This document shows positions 12,501-27,800 of a DNA stretch of 64,000 nucleotides, piece after piece. The DNA lies in assembly GCF_003265705.1 (NCBI RefSeq), contig NW_020312785.1, forward strand, positions 132,371,790 to 132,435,789. Reading direction: 5' to 3'. Numbering within the stretch: position 1 is the stretch's first letter; every line of letters starts with the position of its first letter. The notes below the pieces were generated by a model, which worked only from the letters and a program-made list of their open reading frames with translations, searched no databases and was not told the DNA's origin. Both the position numbers and the translations under genes were made by a program. Source of the DNA: Callorhinus ursinus. Taxonomy: Eukaryota; Chordata; Mammalia; Carnivora; Otariidae.

Positions 12501-14425
12501 TTTATTTACAATGCTGAATAAAAAATGGTATAGTGCTAAATTCAAATCAGGAATAAAAACTGGTTGGCTTTTCTGACTTAACTCAAAACCATGGGATTAA
12601 AAGCAGTAAAGCAACCATTCAAATAGTGTTCTATTTAAAAAAAAAAAATCGTAATCAATTATATGGCATAATGCAATTATAGAAATCTATTGACCTAATT
12701 TTCCTTTTGGGGAAAAAATACTGAAAGGCAACCAGAGATTAACAATGATACATGCCACTAATATCATTTTTCTCTTACTTAATTCTAAAGAGACTCATTT
12801 TAACAAACACAACTCAGATTTACCAAGAGAAAAATAGTCAAAGGTTCCATTATTCTCAATTTCTAACTGCTGAGATTAGTAAAGGTACAAATTTACAACA
12901 TGGATCACAAAAATAAAAGCTGTTTAACTTTAAAAAACAAAAACAAAAACATTGGGCCTTTTGAATATCAAGAAAACACACACAAAAGAACTGTATCTAT
13001 AATATCAAGACCTCCTATTCAACTTGAAATGAGGTTTTTTTAACAGATCACTTTCATTTGAGCACCTCTATTAACTCTACCTCTTTCATAGCAAAATTGA
13101 CTTTTTAAATATAAAACAGTCAAGCATTAATCTAAGTTGATTACTGATATATAAATATGCTTTAAATCAGCAGTGTCCAACAGAACTTTCTGTGCTGATG
13201 GAAATTTCTATATCTCCACAGTCCAATGTAGCAGCCAGACGAACTGGCTGAGCTCTTGAAACATGGCTAATGCAACTGAGAACTGAACTTTTAATTAATT
13301 GTATTTAACTTAAATTTAAATAGACACATGTGGCCAATGGCTACTGTACTGGACCATACAGACTTAAATTATCAGTGAGATAAAACTGCAGATGGTACCC
13401 TTCCCATGATATATCGATACCCTTCCAATTATATGATACTCTTCCAATAATATAACTATTATCTTTAGTGAGAAAACAATGCCTTGCAATTGCTTATATG
13501 ATATAAAAAGCACCAGAGAAGCTGAAGAGATCTAGGTTTTAACTGATATTGCCAGAATCACTTTATGTCTTAATCCCAAAGCCCAATCTGGGAGTTGCCC
13601 TAAACAGATATTCTAGGGCCAGGACAACATTTCCCAACAGAATACAAGAATATGTGATAGTACTCAGTATACAGTAGGTGCTCATTATGTGTTTTTGTCC
13701 TGTTTCCTTTCTTAGGTGCTTAAGTTACAGTAGTCTCTACAGACAAGACTACAGAGTAGACTACTAGACCACAGTTAGAGTTCAGTTTGACATCGAGGAC
13801 ATTAGGAAAGCACTCATGATCTTATGTTCATGGAGCAGATAAACAGATACACGGAGAGCAGGACAAATAGATGTTGGCTGTTCTGTCAACTCCAGTATAT
13901 GCAACCAGAGTCCTAGCAGACACTTCCTTTGAACTTATCAACCTACATGGAATTAGAAACCAGAAGTATATTCACACTTTTTAATAATTAAATCTTGGAA
14001 GTCACATTTAGTCCATTTTTATCCCCCTTACCAGGTTCATTCTTTTCAGCCTACACTTTTTACTACATGATACATAAACACGTGGTAACTCCTGTCTGCT
14101 CAACACAACACTACACTCTGAAAATACATCATAGGTCTACTCATAAAAAGCTAAAGAACTAGGTTAATATTTGCAAAATCCTTTATTTCATCATGTACTC
14201 ACAGAAACAGTGAGATTCCCCCAGAAAATATCATCTGCTGTTAAATTCTTTTCCTTCCATATTTTTAGAGTTTCATTGCTAGGGTTAGGAGGTTCAACAC
14301 ATACACATCTGAGAAACGAGAAAAGGATAAAATTTTAAGGGTCCTGCATTTCATGTTTACGTTTTATTAAATCGATCACACAGTGTGGTAGTTTTTTTTG
14401 TTGTTGTTAGATCTTATTTATTTAT

Positions 14426-14456
<31 letters not shown>

Positions 14457-17400
14457 CATGTGCTGGGGGAGGCGCAAGAAGAGAGGAAGAAGCAGACTCC
14501 CCGCCGAGCAGGGAACCCAGACATGGGGTTCGATCCAGGACTGTGAGATCAGGACCTGAGCTGAAGACAGATGCTTAACAGACTGAGCCCACCCAGGCGC
14601 CCCTGTGGTAGCTTTTAATTAAACTTTTTCCCATGCCGCAATGCATGGAGACTAGAAAGTGAAAACACATCAGAAACAATGGAATGGAACAAGATTTGGC
14701 TTATGTAAATAAAACATAACTAATAAATATCAATAGAATGGTATTTTACAGAATATCTTAATGAAACCTGTTAGATATATCCCTTGGGGGGGGATACTAT
14801 TCCCTTTAAAAATATGACAAGATACCACCATGTTTAGCAAGGTTACTCTCCACTAAATCTTACCTACTTAACCCCCAGGGGAGCTGCTCTTTGCCTCCCC
14901 ACCCACACATACACAAAACAGATTCCCCAAGAAAGCAATACTCCTACTAATGCTTCGTACTCTGACGAGCCCTACCTACTCATGCTCATCCTTTGCTGAT
15001 CTTAAGATTCATCCTAAAGAAATAAATGAAACATGGTTTTTCATCAGGACAGGACTAGGAAGGTCATTAAGGAGATCAGAGGGTTCAGTTTATATCCAGA
15101 ACTAGCTCACCTAAAGAAAAGCTAGAAGCATACACAAAGAAATCTCTAAATGTGAATTTAAAAAATAAAAAGAAAAATAATAAAAAAATAAAAAATAAAA
15201 AGAAGAAACACATAGGAATATTTCCAATTAGATTATGAGCTGTTTTGAGAACAGGCAAGGGGATGGACTTTGGATTCATTCCACACTCTATCACTTACTA
15301 GCTGTTTGACCCAAGGCAGGTTTTAACCTCCATGAGGCTCAGTTTCTTCATACACAAAAGGGGCTATGATACGAATAATTAAGTCACACATGATATGAAT
15401 TATGCAACACCACTAACACAGTGCCTGCAAATGCTCACAGGATGTCAGCTGAACGAATCATGATCACATGTAATTACTCAATTAACCACGCTGTTCTGAT
15501 TGGCACACCAGCTATAAAAGCCATGCTTCATAAAGGTCAAAGGAGTAGGGAAAGAGACAAAAACCAAGAATAACAGTTAAAAAATTAACTAGTTTAAGAG
15601 CAAAGAAGATAGCACAAAACAGAATTGGCATCAGAGTGTCTCTAGTCTCCTCAAATAGGTCAATGTCTCATAGAAATTTTCATATCCCTCCCTACTCTGT
15701 CCATCAAAGTTGAGTATGCAAAGGAATGGAGGGAAGGAAGAGAGCACAGGGATTTGGGGTTTGGGTAGGCAGAAGGAGGGAACTGTACCCTTGTTTGTTG
15801 GTAACCACTTTCTCCATGTACGTCGATCAAATGCAGGATCACATTTACACCAAGCATGACTGCTCAAGACAGCAAATACAGGCCTCTATCTACCTAGATA
15901 CATTTATTTTTAATAACCTATTTGACTTTATTGAATATATTTGCCAACCTTCTTAACTATTATAATTACTTTTCAAATCTTATTTTATTCTAGAGTCTTT
16001 TTCAATTCATGATTTTCTTATCACAAAGAAAATACTGCACCAAATAGCATATGAGTGTACTGAAATTATATTTTAAAAATTTCAAATAAAAATTATCAGA
16101 CTTCAAAAATGTTAATGAAAGTGCAAAACATGAAAAACGTAAGAAATAGGAGCACCTGGGAGGCTCAGTTGGTTAAGCATCTGCCTTCGGCTCAGGTCAT
16201 GATCCCAGGGTCCTGGGATCGAGCCCTGGCGCATCGGGCTCCCTGCTCAGCAGGGAGTCTGTTTCTCCCTCTCCTTCCAGCTTGTGCTCTCTCTTGCTCT
16301 CTCTCTCTCAAATAAATAAATAAAATCTTAAGTGTATGTATGTATATATAGGCAATCCCAGTTATATACACACATATATAAAGAAAAAGAAAAATATAAG
16401 AAACATTACATCCTACATTCAGGATTTGGCTAAAGAATACAAGATCTAATATAATTGTCTGATTCAAATAGATGGTGGTTAGTTACCAAACAATTGAATT
16501 TAAATTGATTCAAACAGAAGACCAAAAATACATACACTTGAATAAGCTGTTTCAGGGAATAAAAATGACTGAATTTGTTCAACTGTATTTATGTTCACTG
16601 AGTGCTCTGGTAAAATCTCATCTGTAACAAATAAGTCAACCTCCATACGGCTAGCTGGGTAGTTACAGCAAGATATACAATGAGCATCACAATGCAAAAA
16701 AAAATTCATTTTTTTGGCTCAGACATCTCTGCAAAAATACATTTTACTACTGGGGAAAACAGAAAAACTTACGAGTAGTGGGTCAGTTCATCTAAATTGT
16801 TGTGCATATTAAACGCATATATTTCTCCTAAATGAAAGAGCTTCTCCAAAGCCTCGTAGATGAATATGATGCAAATTAGAGCCGCAAAAGCCTCCTCTGT
16901 GAATCGAGTAATATAACACACAAGGCTGCTCGCATCTGTTGCAACCAAAACAATGCACAAGAAAGCAGTCCACAGACCAATACTGGTTCTTAAAGACAGA
17001 TAGGAAAGCTGATAATCTCTGTTTAGGGAAAAAACGTGGACATGATAAATATACACACATGGCAATGTATATCTTTAGTTAAAATTTCATAACAGGCAAT
17101 AAAAAGAGTATAAAAACATAAGATTCCTAAAAAGAGCAAATTACAGGATAACAATAATGACTAAAGAAAGCACTCTGTATGTTTCTGCTGTAACTGAAGA
17201 TAACAGAATATAATGGTTATATTTTACTTATATAAAAGATTTACAGTGAAAGTCTACCAGGCAATATATATTTCAAAAATAAAGACCTCACTCTGAAATC
17301 AGTTCTGAGGAGTAAATGACAGATGTACATTCTATAGATCAACTGGATGTGACTCTCTGAAGACTGAGAAGCTCTATGTCAACATAGTAACCATCCCCCT

Positions 17401-20400
17401 GTCCCCTTCACTGCCACCACCAATGCCATCCCTACCACCAGTGTCACCGCAGAAAGTGACTTCATTTTTTAAATTCAATGTCACGTAAGAAATTACTTTA
17501 AGACCACAGGGTCCAGAACTTCACTGCATTCTCTCTTAGTCTATGTAGCTAGCATGCCACACTGTAATCAGAATCAGCTTGTTCAGTGAGGAAAGAATCA
17601 GAACAAGATGAGATAGATGCATCAAATATTTAATAGGATCAAGTTGTTTCAGGCTAAAATATTCAACTACATTTGTCTCACAAAAGGAATAGTACTGACC
17701 ATGTCAAATCCCAAGTCTACCAGCTACAGTACCATGCTCTGATTCCCACTGTGAACAACCCTGCCAGTGGAGACTGACACCTCAACAGACAGCTATGGCT
17801 CCTTCTGGTAAACAGGCCTGACTGATAAAGTCAGACTGAACCTCCAAGATCCACCTCTTTTTTAAATTGCTTTATAAGACCAACATACCTACTAATCAAC
17901 AATTAGATTAACACCTTCTTAGTGGGTTGCAATTTGCTAGAACAAAGGATTCTTATTGCCCAAGTGATTTGTTGACCAGGACTCAAGTCCACCGATTTTA
18001 TACTCAAGGTGACTGGGGTAGGAATGATGGCAGGGACCAGAGTAGGGTCAACCACACAGTAGCCCCAAAATACTGAAAATACATATATATTGATCAGATT
18101 TTCCTTTTCAGCTACTAAATACATAATGCACTTTTAACTAAGTTAATAAACAATATAATTATACACATATGTAAACACATGTGATAGGTAAATAACAATT
18201 ACGTACCTGCAGAATTTAAATAAAATTTTTTCAAACACTAAAACTGGACCTGTGCTCCCCAATATTGTTAGAGGTTGCCCAGCAAACAACGAATAGGCAA
18301 TCCCAGTTAATGATGCTCCAAAAAGAGACTCTATTGCACTCTGTTTAAGGAAAAAGAAATGAATAGAAGTAATACATCATAAACATATCTCTAACCTACT
18401 AAAATACATGTAAGACATCTGGAAAATAAAAATACTAATCAAGTAGTTAAAAATATAAAGCAGACACAACTTTTAAGTCAAATTTAAATTTTAAATACGG
18501 AAAATTACAAATACATTTTAAATACATAGGGAAAATTGCTTTGTTTTCATATTAAAAGTAAACTTCTATAATCAACCTTTATTCAAAACACAGCATTGTG
18601 GGAGGCCAGGAAGGAGGAGTAAATGGAAGAGAGACATAGAGATTTTAACTCTATCTATAGTATTTCATTTCTTAAGCTTGTGGGGAGTACAAAGATGATG
18701 TTTTTGTTATGTCTCAAATAGTTCACTTAAAAAAAAATAGTAAATACTCCATATGGTATGCACAAAAAAACTTTTTCAAATAAATAAATCAGAAATTAAC
18801 AAGTGATGCTGGGGTGCCTGGGTGGCCCAAATGGTTAAGCGTCTGCCTTCGGCCCAGGTCATGATCCCAGGGGCCTGGGATCGAGTCCCACATCAGGCTC
18901 CTGGCTCAGTGGGGAGCCTGCTTCTCCCTCTCCCTCTCTCCCTGCTCATGCTCTCTCTCTCTCTCTCTGTATCTTTTTGTCTCAAATGAATAAATAAAAT
19001 CTTTAAAAAAAAATTAACAAGTGATGCTAACGTTCTCAAAATGATTTCTAAAGAGCAATTTTCCACACATTTTAAAGAAATTAATCTTATATGATGGGCT
19101 TAACCAACAGATTATCAAAAATAAAATGCTTTTATCCTAAAACAGATGGAAAATCTCTTTAAAAAACTCACAGCAACCATTAAATGAAGAAGTACCTTAC
19201 TATTAAAGCTTGGTAAAAAATATAAAATAAGAAAATGAAAGACTCAGGAAAGTTTAAAACAAAACTAGTATGTCGATTCTATAGCACTGTGAATATTACC
19301 TCCTAACTGATTAGGTTATTAGACAGTAAGGGGTACAGGCTATGCCACTAGACAGAGGGGCGGGATCAGAAAGAGAAGAGCAGTTTACCATCTACAAACA
19401 TCAAGGTCAACTGGAAGGCACTATCAAGAGAGGAAAAGCCCATCATTGGTAAAGGCAAGGAAAAGAAGCTTGTGAGAAACACCCCTCCTGGACCTGGCAG
19501 GCAGCACAGCAGCAGGCAAGAGCGGGCTTCAGAACCAGATTTGAGCAGGAGACCTGTTACTACTAGACGTTAAGCCATAGCCGTATCTCAGACTTTTCAA
19601 GCCCAACCTTTCTCATTTTTAAATAGGAGTGACCATAGCCAAGAGAACTTAATGAAGCCATGTTTGTGAAAATACCTAGCAAGCCTACAGGCTGCCATAC
19701 CGAATGCACTCAATAAATGGCAGTAAATCTCATCGTCAGCAATAACAGCATCTTCCAAAATCAAAATCACAAAAATAATAGTATGCAGTAAAAACATTAC
19801 TCAACTATTACTATAAAAATAGGATCAAACTCACATATCTTTGGCAAAACAAAGTGTCCATATTAACTGCTAAGCCATTATAAAATCCTTAACTCAATTA
19901 GAATATGTATAATTTAGGAATGAATTTAAGCAGAAAAAAATGTCTAAATAGTATCCAGAGATAGAAAGCAAAAAATTCAGAAGAGAAGCAAGGAGACGGC
20001 AAATAAAAAATGCTAACAGGGGTGGGGGGGGAATAGGCACAAAATTAGTTTCCCTTCCCAACAACATGTTGAAAAGGCAGAACCTGCCACATGAAGACCT
20101 TCCCTTCACCACTCCGCCACTCCTCTCCCAACCCCTTATTGGCACATTTCCTGGTTCCTGCACCCAGATCTATTCTTTTTCTAATTTCTCAACTGTTTTT
20201 ATGTTCATCCCCAAACTGAATGGTCTCTCTCCCTAAAGAAATCACAGCCCCACCACCCTGCTTTCCCCTCACCACATTCAGAAGTTTCCACTGCACCCAT
20301 GAGAAGCCCTACCAGTACCTTCCCCGCACTACACCTCTCCACTGCATGGCACTCACCACGCCATGCTCCTCATTCCTCTTTCTCAAAGCCTCTATTTTGG

Positions 20401-21829
20401 TTTTTGCAAGATTACATCATCCTGAATCCTCTTTTGAAGTTCTGACGTTCCCCCGGTTCCCGCGGCTACTCTGCGGAGCTATTTTCCTCTTCATTCTCAT
20501 TCTTCCTCTAGTCCACAAAGCAAAAAGTAACTTCCTACTTTTTCCCTTTCCAGTCACTATAAATTCTCTCCCTTGTTAACTTCATCTATTCCTAACCTTT
20601 ATTTTTCCTCCTTACCACTCTACAAACTCTGGAACTTAAGGTTCCAATAAAGCACCTGAAAACAAATGCACCATCTCCGTATCACTTTCCTCTGTGATAC
20701 TGCTATGTCTCTCTATTCCTGGTCCTTCGGCTGCTACAGCTCTTCCTGATCTCACTCACGTGTGGCACAGCACCCCGTGATGTACTACCTACGCAGACAC
20801 TAGCTTATCTTTTTCTCTTCGGTTAGGATCCTTCTCACACCTGTCTATGTTCCTCCAATGCCTTAAAGCACTACCACACACACGTGGTATTAAATAGTGG
20901 GATAAGAAGGGCAGACAGCACAGGACAGCCCAAAAGCAAGCAGCAGCATCTCCGTGATGCTAACAGGTAAGACACGTCTCCAGGAGGACCAGCAGAGTTA
21001 CATGTACAGTTTGAGACAGCACAGCACATAAAAGCAACTTACTAAAAATAGATTCCCTGATACAATGATTGCAGAATAAGGTAAAAGAATCTAAGTAATC
21101 AAAAATAAATTGAGTTTCAAAGGAAATTTCAGTTGTCAAGTTTGTCTCATGTACAGCTCACAAAGTATTTTAATTCAATAATTATCATTACTTAGCTTTT
21201 GGCGATTTTTTTAATCTTCTATCTGTAAAAAATGTATTTCCTCCCAAGAGTAAATACAATTAAATAAAATACACTCGAGAATTACAGATCATCTCATTTA
21301 CATGTCATTAAAATGTATATAAACAAAAAGTCTTTCAAGATTTTACAAAGCACTGAATACTCTGTTATCATGCCTCCCACAATCCCTTATACAGCATTAC
21401 CAAGAACAAAAAATCATAAAAACTTTCATTTTAGTCATATCAAAATATGGATTCAGTTTTCAGTTATACTTAAAATGTTATCTACCTTCACACAAATTTA
21501 ATAACAGCAAAATAAACAACACTAAAAATCCACCATTTGTCTACAACTTCCAAAGTCTAGTTGTCAAGTCAGGGCCTACCCACCAGGGGGTGATGAGTTA
21601 ATATTAATCACATGGCTCTAACTAATCCTATGTTGCCTTACAGGGTATCAAGTAGCCCCCGTTGATAAATTCCCCCACCCATGACCCACCCAGCATCAGT
21701 TCAATTTGTCTCCCACCGCCAACCCTTCCCCACTCCCCACAACAGAGACAATACAAGCCTTTTACTCAATTTATAAAACCATTCATCCAGCAAGCCAGGA
21801 TAAACTTTTTTTTCTTTGCTTTTTCGTTT

Positions 21830-21862
<33 letters not shown>

Positions 21863-24800
21863 TTTACCTCAACTGTGCATCTTCTCCTGCTCAAATGGCT
21901 CCCCCATGTTTTCCATTGCAATTACCTTTGGGGGAAGTCTGCTTTGGGACAGGTTAATCATGCTGTGGGTAGACTCTTCAAATGAAAGTATGAATAGTGA
22001 GACAAATGCATACAGACACTTGCCTCTGAAGAGCTAAGAGCCTGGCCACTACCAATCTTTGTACTCACTATTCTGCCTTCTGTAGCTTCTCCAAGCAGCC
22101 CTCCAAAAGTGATTACAGGAGACATACAGGCACAGTATAGGAAAAGAATCGAGGCCAGGCACTGTAGACTTAATGCATCCTTGAAGTCACTCAAGAAAAA
22201 AGGTGTTTTCCTTTTGATGTCAAGTATCAAACCACCAAAAAGCCTAAATAGGTGAGATGAAACTCGTCAAACTGTACACTAGAGGATTCTAGCTAGTTCA
22301 AACTAAAACTATGGGCTACATAAAACTGCTGGTGCCTAGTGTTTCGTCAACAAAAATTAATATCCTATTTAAATCATGATATAAATTATAGAAGATACAC
22401 TCATTTAGTCTAATCCACTGATAGAGGAAAGGCAGATCTCATTAAGTTAAAAGACACATAAACATCTATATTTTATGGACTATATATTGAGAAGACTGCA
22501 GGCAAATGATTTTATATGAGTAAATGTAATTTCAGACACAAATGTACAAGAAAATATACAATAAAAATCAGTAAGATCTAACACTCCATTCATGAAAATG
22601 TGCATAAGCAATTCTATCTAATTATTATCTACATTATAAATCTTAAAGGCAAGTGTCAGAAATATCAGGAAGGAAATTATAAATCATAAGTCCCCAAATA
22701 CCCTTTAATATGAATATACTATGTTGTGCTTAGACTCAGTCAGTAGTGAATTAAATAATTTTAATGACTTTTAAAATTAGTACTTCAATCACATAAATAT
22801 TTCTTGTCCGGGAGAAAAGCCTAAAAACTACTTCAGTGCATTTAATTTGCTGAATATGTACTCAAGCTTATGGGCATATTAATAAAACTAAGAGGCTTTA
22901 ATTAGGAAGTTCAAAATCTGTATTTGCACATCAAAGCCTTACCATTTCAATGTTCGTTTTTTCTTTTTTTTGGGTTTTTGGTTTTTTTTTTTAGTCAGAC
23001 TCTTGGATACATCTAATATAAGCTCTGTGAAGGGTAGGGACTTTTTCTTGTTCACTGCCTTTATCACCAGTGTCTAGAACACTGCCTAGGACATAGTAGG
23101 TACTCAGTAAATGCTAGTGACAAATCAGTAATTCAAAAAGGTTTTGTAACTCATAAAACATACAATCACTCCGTAGAAAATACACCAAAAAATTAATCTT
23201 ATGCTTTAAAATGCTTTTGATGTTTCAAGGTTTACCATTCTACCTTTTTTTAAAGTTAATACTGAAATAAATACTAAACACACATTGACAAGTGTTAAGT
23301 TACTCTATAAATAATCTGACAGCAAGGGAAATCAACTTGCAGTAAAAAAGGATAACCTAGAAAATGAAACGGCCTCATCAAATCAATAACTGATCAATAG
23401 TTTATAGGAGGCTCTGGTGAGACCATGAGATCAATGGGAGCCTGACTTGGTATTTCTCAGTCACTAATTCTATCTCAGTCTGAAGTCTGAAGAAATAACA
23501 GTAACAGCTAGTATTAGACCACCACCTTTCACACCAGGGCAGTCTTATTCTCTATGATAGTCACAGAGACTATAATAGAATGAATAAAATGTGAGTTTAA
23601 GTTTCTCTAAATTTTATCTTCAGTATGCCAGTTGTTAATTTTTCTTCTATATAGTATTCTTTAGGCATGTCATCAATACCCCTAATAATGGGTGTGTATA
23701 AAATGACTTGATTTGCTAAACAAATATTTAAGATTAAAAATCTCTTCTGTTCACAGCAACCACCAGTGGATAACAGAGTCAATATTCACATGCTTTGCTA
23801 CAGTATGGAAATACCTAACATTTCTCTACTTCTACAAAATATTTTAAGACAATGTTTGCACCCAGCAATATTTCTATATTACAAATGTTAACATCTTCAA
23901 CAGTTTTTCTAACCAGGTTTCTAGAGCTCATTACCATGGTTTAATTATGCTTCACTGTCTAATTTTACATTATCTCAGGATACAATGCTCATTTGAGAGT
24001 TTTATGCCTAGGCACACACACAATATCAGTTACAATTCTTCTCTGTTCCCATAATTCTCTACCTTCCTATGGGGAATTTTAATAGCACTCCACAACTTCT
24101 TCAAGACCCTTCTCTATAGGTAATGCAAATTACCCTATATACTATGTAACTGCTCGATATTCTTAATGTATGATCCATATATTTTCACTTTAAATTAAAG
24201 CCTGATACACAAAATCCAAGTATATACTAGTAAAATTATTTTAAAATGCATAATTTTCCTTAACAACATACACTTACAAAATAATGCACTTTTTTAAATA
24301 TGAAAAAAACACTGTGTTAAGATTAACTTCCATATATTTCCCAAAAAAAGAATTTTTATGCCTTCATCAAATCAACCCCTACTCCCCCCAAAAGACTCCC
24401 ACAATGAATCAGTATTTATACCCACCGTCCAGTCCTCTGTAGCTCAGGCCCAGCATGATGATTGGCCTCTTTAGGAGTATCACTAGAGCTGGGGGCAGAT
24501 CCATTGGGAAATACAGGAATCTTTCTCTTTTCCTGCATTTCACAAAAAGCACATTTTCAGAATTCTGTTTTAAAAAAGCTAAGATGGTACCCTTGAATTA
24601 GAGGGAACAGGAGACCTTATACTGATTACATATCTAATCAGTGTTCCTAGAAAAAATGATTCCTGATATAAACTTCCACTTTAAATAAACTGCACTTTAG
24701 AATAGTGTCTAATATTTGTCTCTATTAGTATTTTAAGCTTATGATTGGCTTTTTGTATTTTGTATTCTAATATCAAATATACTGTAAAACACATTCACAC

Positions 24801-27800
24801 ACCATTTCAAATTATGAATCAGCAATAGGAAAATAAATATCCAATAAAACATCTCTCCAACCAGAATATTTAAAATATTGCTCATGCTAACTAATGAAAA
24901 GTATACCTTACATTAATAAAAAAGTAAATGCCATTTTTCTTTTACCAAACTACTTCCCTAAAGACATAAGCAGTACAAGAGCTATTAAACACATTTTCAT
25001 AAAAATAAATTTCCCATTAAACGTTATTACTAACTCAAGATTCTCATGATAAAAAGGATGCCCCCGCCCCCCTCACTTGAAGATAAAGGAGCTTTTAATT
25101 TGTTACATCTAGAGGTCAAAGGTTGTGTGTGACAAAGGGAGCACGAGGAAAGGAGACTGAAAGAGAAAGACAGGAGAGAGAGAAAGGTGGGGGAGGGGTG
25201 TTCATCCTGGGTCAAAAGCTCTGGGTGACCTACAAACTTACACTACTTGCTTTATATATTCAATATTTATAGAGTAGCAAAATGTATCTATAATTTTAAG
25301 ATTACCATTTGAAAATGTCAAAATTAAAACTAACTTATATCTTAGCTCAAAGGGGAAAGAGAACAAAATTACAGAATTCCTAAAAAACAAAAATAATGGA
25401 AAATACTATATATCACATCCATGGGATACAGCAAAAGCATCATTCAAGAAAATTAAGCTCTTATATTAAGAAAAACAAAAGGATAAAAACAAATGAATTA
25501 AATATCTAACTCAGGAAATGTGAAAACAAAATTCCTGAAGTGAATAGAGTGAAATAAACAGCTAAAAGCAAAAAGTGAGTCACATAACAAAATATTTTTA
25601 AAAAAAAAAAAAAAGGAAAACTGAAATAAGTTGTAAAAGCTGCTCTATTTGAAAAAATATGATAAACCATTAGCTAATACTCAGCAAAATATATGACATG
25701 GAAGCAACTTCAAACCGAGAGAAATTTTCTACATACACACACACAGACTAGTATACTATACAATGCTATGCAAATAAACGAAAAAACTTTGATGAAATGG
25801 ATAATACACAAATAATACATAATTTAAAAATGATACCAGAAAAACAGGAAATAGGTAATTTTCTAGGAAAACTTAATATTGACCCCAGAACAAAGAGAAA
25901 GCTTACACAAGCCAATCACCACACAAGAAATAAGCACATTGCTGAAGCCCACCATACAACCAAAGACTCAGGCTCAGAACATTTTACAAAGAAATTCTTC
26001 CAAACTTTTCAAACCAAATCATTCCAAGCCATTTAAAGTTTTACAAGCACAAGGAGAGGAAAATTTACAAATCTGCTTTTATGAAACAAATATAACAAAG
26101 ATGTCAAAGCATGAAAACATCATGAAACACTACACTCCAATCTACTTACAGTGATGCGAACAACTCAGACAAAATATTCGACAGAGACAACCAGCACTCT
26201 GAAGCTGAATCTGGGCTTATTCTATCCACACAGAGTGTTTTCATATTATATAATCCATTAGTATGGTTCACAATAATCGATATAAAATTCATACAATTAT
26301 CTCCTGAGATGCTAAAAAATTTGAAAAAACTTAACATCCACTTATCTTAAAAATTTCAATGAAACAAAAATTAGGATACTTTCTTAGCATGATAAAAATG
26401 TGTACTTTGACCGCCAATGTCAGTGACTTAATGAGAGAAACTTTAAGGACATGGACTACAATTCAGAACAAATTAAGAAATGCCCATTTAGGGGCACGCC
26501 TGGATGGTTCAGTCAAGCTCTGAGTTTCAGCTCAGGTTATGGTCTCAGTGTCATGAGACTGAGCAGAGTCTGCTTGAGATTCTCTCCCTCTCCCGCCCCA
26601 CCCCACTCTGCTCACATGCACACACGAGTGTTCTCTCTCTAAAATAAATTAAAAAAAAAAAAAGAAAAAATGCCCATTTAAAGTCAACTACCACTTCACA
26701 CTACTAGAGTTTTAGTCAGTACAACTGGACAACAGAAAATGTATTAGAGCTGGAATGAGAAAAGGAGGGACAAAAATATCTGACTGCAGAGATTATGACC
26801 AAAAAACTATTACATACAATGAAAGAACTAAGAAAGGGAGGAGGATAAAAAAGAAATATACAGCAACAAACAGCCTTCATATTTAAAAGTAACAAACTGA
26901 TGATATAATGGAACAAAACCCTCATTTACAATAAAGGCAATAAAGACAAAATGCTTATGAATACACTCACCAAGAAGTGTGTAAAGCGTAGATAAGGAGA
27001 ACTTTATTGCATTCCTTAAGGACACAAGAACTGACTTGAAATAGGAAAACAAGTGGGGGGAAACATACCATGTTCTTGAATGATTCAATGTTATAAAGAT
27101 GTCAGTTCTCTCTCAGTTCATTTACAAATTTCATTGCCATCACAATTTTTGAAAAATCAGGTTTTATTTCTGGAAATTGAAAGCTGATTTTAAAGCTTAC
27201 ATAGAAAAATAAACATGAAAAGACAGCCAAGAAAATTCAGAAAAGCAAGAGTAATGGACGGGTCAAGAGGGAATCTAGACCTACTGGATATTAAAATATG
27301 TTAAAAGCCTCAGAAATTAAAGTGTGGAATTGGTCCATAAATAGACCAATGGAAAAGAAATTCCAGAAACAGACCTGAATGCAAATGGAAATTTAGAAAA
27401 TGTAAGGCAGTAACACTTAACTTTTTAATAAATTGGAACAAAAAGGCAGCAATTTATAAAGTTGGATGCATCCTCCACATAATACACCATAATAAACTCC
27501 AAAGGATCAACAAATGATTTCAATGTTAAGAAAAGGTGGGGTTTTTTTGGCGGGGGGGTCCTGGGGGGGGATGAACTAAAGATAACCAGGAATATTCAAC
27601 TTCACTAATTACATAAGTGTAAATTAAAACCACTTTATAATACCTGACATAGGATAACGATACCTATCAGACTGACAAGTATCTGGAAGTCTGACAACAC
27701 ACTGTTAGTGAAGCTGTAGGGAAAGAGGCATTCATTACTGTGGGAGTCCAGAACAGTGCAACCCAGTAAGAAGGGATTCTGGTAATATCTACTAAAAGTT

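Larger units (their letters stand above)
14309..16772 (-). other. SLC4A7: SLC4A7 intron
   Basis: 2464 bp. Holds two CanSINEs in opposite orientation (14392-14603 minus, 16149-16330 plus), a MIR (15255-15450) and A/T-rich simple sequence near 15160-15205. Confidence 0.8.
18341..22068 (-). other. SLC4A7: SLC4A7 intron
   Basis: 3728 bp. Holds a CanSINE with perfect target-site duplication, a MIR-like piece (19520-19735), a C+T-rich stretch (about 20050-20900) that I cannot assign, and a T-rich run at 21808-21866. Confidence 0.8.

Noticed and set aside
20220..20579. 119-codon open frame in a C+T-rich stretch
   Set aside because: Composition explains it: Phe/Leu/Ser/Pro from pyrimidine-rich DNA, no domain or splice structure, and no recognised homology.
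25797..26154. Overlapping plus-strand open frames in the 25.8-26.2 kb stretch
   Set aside because: They lie in a degraded L1 and are remnants of its second reading frame, broken by stops.
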